DNA of 6,215 nt, from assembly GCA_903823545.1 (NCBI GenBank), contig CAIJTL010000162.1:1-6215 (forward strand), given 5' to 3'. Below are positions 4,855 to 6,215 of the stretch, piece after piece. The notes below the pieces were generated by a model. The model had not been told where the DNA came from. It did no database searches and was given only the letters and a program-made list of their open reading frames with translations. This DNA comes from an uncultured Planctomycetaceae bacterium (GTDB lineage Bacteria > Planctomycetota > Planctomycetia > Planctomycetales > Planctomycetaceae). Within the stretch, counting starts at the first letter, position 1. Every line of letters begins with the position of its first letter. The translations under genes and the position numbers were made by a program.

Positions 4855-5779
4855 ATGTGGAACCAAGTCAAGACGGTGCTGCTTCTCGGTGGGTTGAGTA
4901 CGTTGATGATTGGGTTTGGCGGGGCGATGGGGGGGGAATGCCCTGCTGGTCTTCGTGGGCTTGGCTCTGGCGATGAATGTCGGGGCGTACTACTTCTCGG
5001 ATCGGCTGATTCTGTCGATGCATGGAGCTCAAGAAGTCACGGAAGAGGAGGCTCCCGAGTTGCATGGAATGGTCGCGGAGTTGGCCACCGCAGCGAATAT
5101 CCCGAAGCCTCGCATCTGCGTGATTCCTGAGGCATACGCGAATGCTTTTGCGACGGGACGGAATCCGAAGCATGGCGTGGTGGCGGTGACTCAGGGGATC
5201 TTGGATCTGCTGAGTCCGCGAGAACTGCGTGGCGTGATCGCTCACGAGATTGCTCACATTAAGAACCGAGACATCTTGATCGCCACAATCGCGGCGATGC
5301 TCGGCTCGGTCGTGAGTTATGCGGCTAACGCGATTCAGTTCTCGGCCCTGTTTGGAATGGGGCCGTCCAACGATGACGAAGAGTCTCCGGCTGGTGGAGG
5401 TCTGCTGATGGCGTTTGTCGCACCGATTGTGGCGACGCTGATGCAGATGGCGGTGTCGCGTTCGCGAGAGTACGTCGCGGACGCGACAGCCGCTGAACTC
5501 ACGGGCGACCCGGAAGCGCTGGCAATGGCGCTCAAGCGGTTGCATGAACCGCACGCTCAGGAGCAGGTACAGGAAATGTCTCCGGCAACGGCGAGCCTGT
5601 TCATCGTCAGCCCGCTGTTCGGGCTGGGTGGCGTGACGAGTTGGTTCTCGACACATCCACCGTCCGAAGACCGGATCGAAAAGCTGATGGCGATGCCGGT
5701 TCGCGTCGAGCCAGCACGAGGTGACTATCACGGATGGCGTTGTGATCTTTCACGACACAAGTTGGTCGAGTCGGTTTGA
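4855..5779 (+). CDS. htpX: HtpX-like M48 membrane zinc metalloprotease, frame interrupted at a G8 run
   Basis: HtpX is an inner-membrane endoprotease that degrades misfolded membrane proteins, with its active site facing the cytosol. The start MWNQVKTVLLLGGLSTLM (4855) is in one frame. From NALLVFVGLALAMN onward the protein is in the +1 frame to the TGA at 5777. Removing one G, or adding two, at 4929-4936 joins them into about 307 residues, close to family size. Zinc ligands are in HEIAH (5243-5257) and E of SRSREYVAD (about 5456-5482). NAFATG and THPP, both typical of HtpX, are also present. Four hydrophobic segments are visible: two N-terminal, one after HEIAH and one before SRSRE. Unshifted reading stops at 5130 after 91 residues, without the active site. 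The cause may be sequence error, mutation, phase variation or slippage. The domain downstream of the run is fully open and conserved, which argues against old decay. Confidence 0.87.
4929..4936 (+). repeat. G8 homopolymer at the frame break of htpX
   Basis: Eight consecutive G follow AT in GCGATGGGGGGGGAATGCC. Seven or ten G would give Met-Gly-Gly-Asn or Met-Gly-Gly-Gly-Asn in frame. Ten restores the spacing I recall in other HtpX proteins between the GG and the second membrane helix; seven gives one residue fewer. Confidence 0.85.
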
Positions 5780-5987
5780 ACGTGAGTTGAACCAGCGCGG
5801 AGCTGTCTGAGGCATTCGCTACTGGAGAATGACAAATGAGCCGGTTTCGAGAGACAAACGATAGTCGAACCGGGCGCTCGCGCGGTCCGGTTGATGGGGC
5901 GAAACGGGAATGTGGGACGATGAGACGCTGAACTGAACGGGGCCTCCGGGTCCGTGTCCGTGTCGGCATTGATGATGAGCCAAACGC

Positions 5988-6215
5988 ATGAGATCGCTGA
6001 CTGCCAAACAACTTTTGATCGGCGCGTGTTTCGGAGCCGCTGTGAGCGTGATTGCCGCGACTCCTTGGGGGCTGTTGGTCTCCGCGTTATCGGCGATCGA
6101 CCTGCCGATTGATGCCAACAAAGTGGCGTGGATAACGCTGGCTTGGCCCGCATTGCTCAAGGGTAGCCTGGAGGGAGTCGTCATCACTATGGGATGGAGT
6201 TGTCAACGAGGGAAT
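5988..6215 (+). CDS. Unrecognised small membrane protein (3' end outside window)
   Basis: There are 76 codons without a stop up to the right edge, starting MRSLTAKQLLIGACFGAAVS. Two hydrophobic stretches, about residues 9-37 and 46-70, suggest membrane helices; the second carries two prolines' worth of break around WPALLKG only once, at W53-P54-A55. The in-frame TGA at 5976 makes the ATG at 5988 the earliest ATG start. The Shine-Dalgarno is weak (GATGATGAG upstream). It follows the htpX-like gene on the same strand after 208 bases, so co-transcription is possible but not shown. I do not recognise a family. A longer minus-strand open frame across the same bases (5728-6153) is rich in Ser and Arg and looks like a shadow. 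Confidence 0.55.
   Translation, partial: MRSLTAKQLLIGACFGAAVSVIAATPWGLLVSALSAIDLPIDANKVAWITLAWPALLKGSLEGVVITMGWSCQRGN

Noticed and set aside
4868..5731. 287-codon minus-strand open frame
   Set aside because: It is antisense to the HtpX-like protease; its His/Arg-rich composition is what the complement of that gene produces.
5728..6153. 141-codon minus-strand open frame near the right edge
   Set aside because: Ser/Arg/Pro-rich and antisense to a plus-strand frame with membrane-helix-like stretches; it also overlaps the end of the htpX-like gene.

Overview
The window looks like a chromosomal segment of a Planctomycetota-type bacterium. This is an inference from gene style: a Gfo/Idh/MocA oxidoreductase with an EDRRGGGEDLWVLGSH-type core, a Tat-exported molybdoenzyme paired with a cytochrome b, short intergenic regions carrying palindromic repeats such as CACGGAGGCACGGAG, and Shine-Dalgarno sites before only some genes. 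No phage, IS element, CRISPR array, tRNA or rRNA gene was recognised.

Left part (1-1434): the 5' two thirds of a Gfo/Idh/MocA oxidoreductase lies on the minus strand and runs off the left edge. A 275-base divergent spacer holds a long inverted repeat. It is followed by ispF on the plus strand (MEP isoprenoid pathway).

Centre (1449-3369): three minus-strand genes, read from right to left. They are a small Met/Lys pentapeptide-repeat lipoprotein, a four-helix di-haem cytochrome b, and a Tat-signal YedY/MsrP-like molybdopterin oxidoreductase. Palindromic elements sit in both gaps between these genes. A Met-rich exported protein, a membrane haem protein and a YedY-like enzyme together resemble the reactive-chlorine scavenging logic of the Azospira MrpX/YedY1/YedZ1 system. 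Electrons from the quinone pool would pass through the cytochrome to an exported enzyme that repairs oxidised methionines, with the lipoprotein as a sacrificial substrate. This is the most interesting hypothesis in the window.

Right part (3370-6215): a gene-poor stretch of about 440 bases with several inverted repeats and a perfect 12-bp palindrome is followed by a NhaR-like LysR regulator on the minus strand. Divergent from it, with a short shared control region, is an HtpX-type membrane metalloprotease whose reading frame is broken at a run of eight G. The window ends in the 5' part of an unrecognised small membrane protein.
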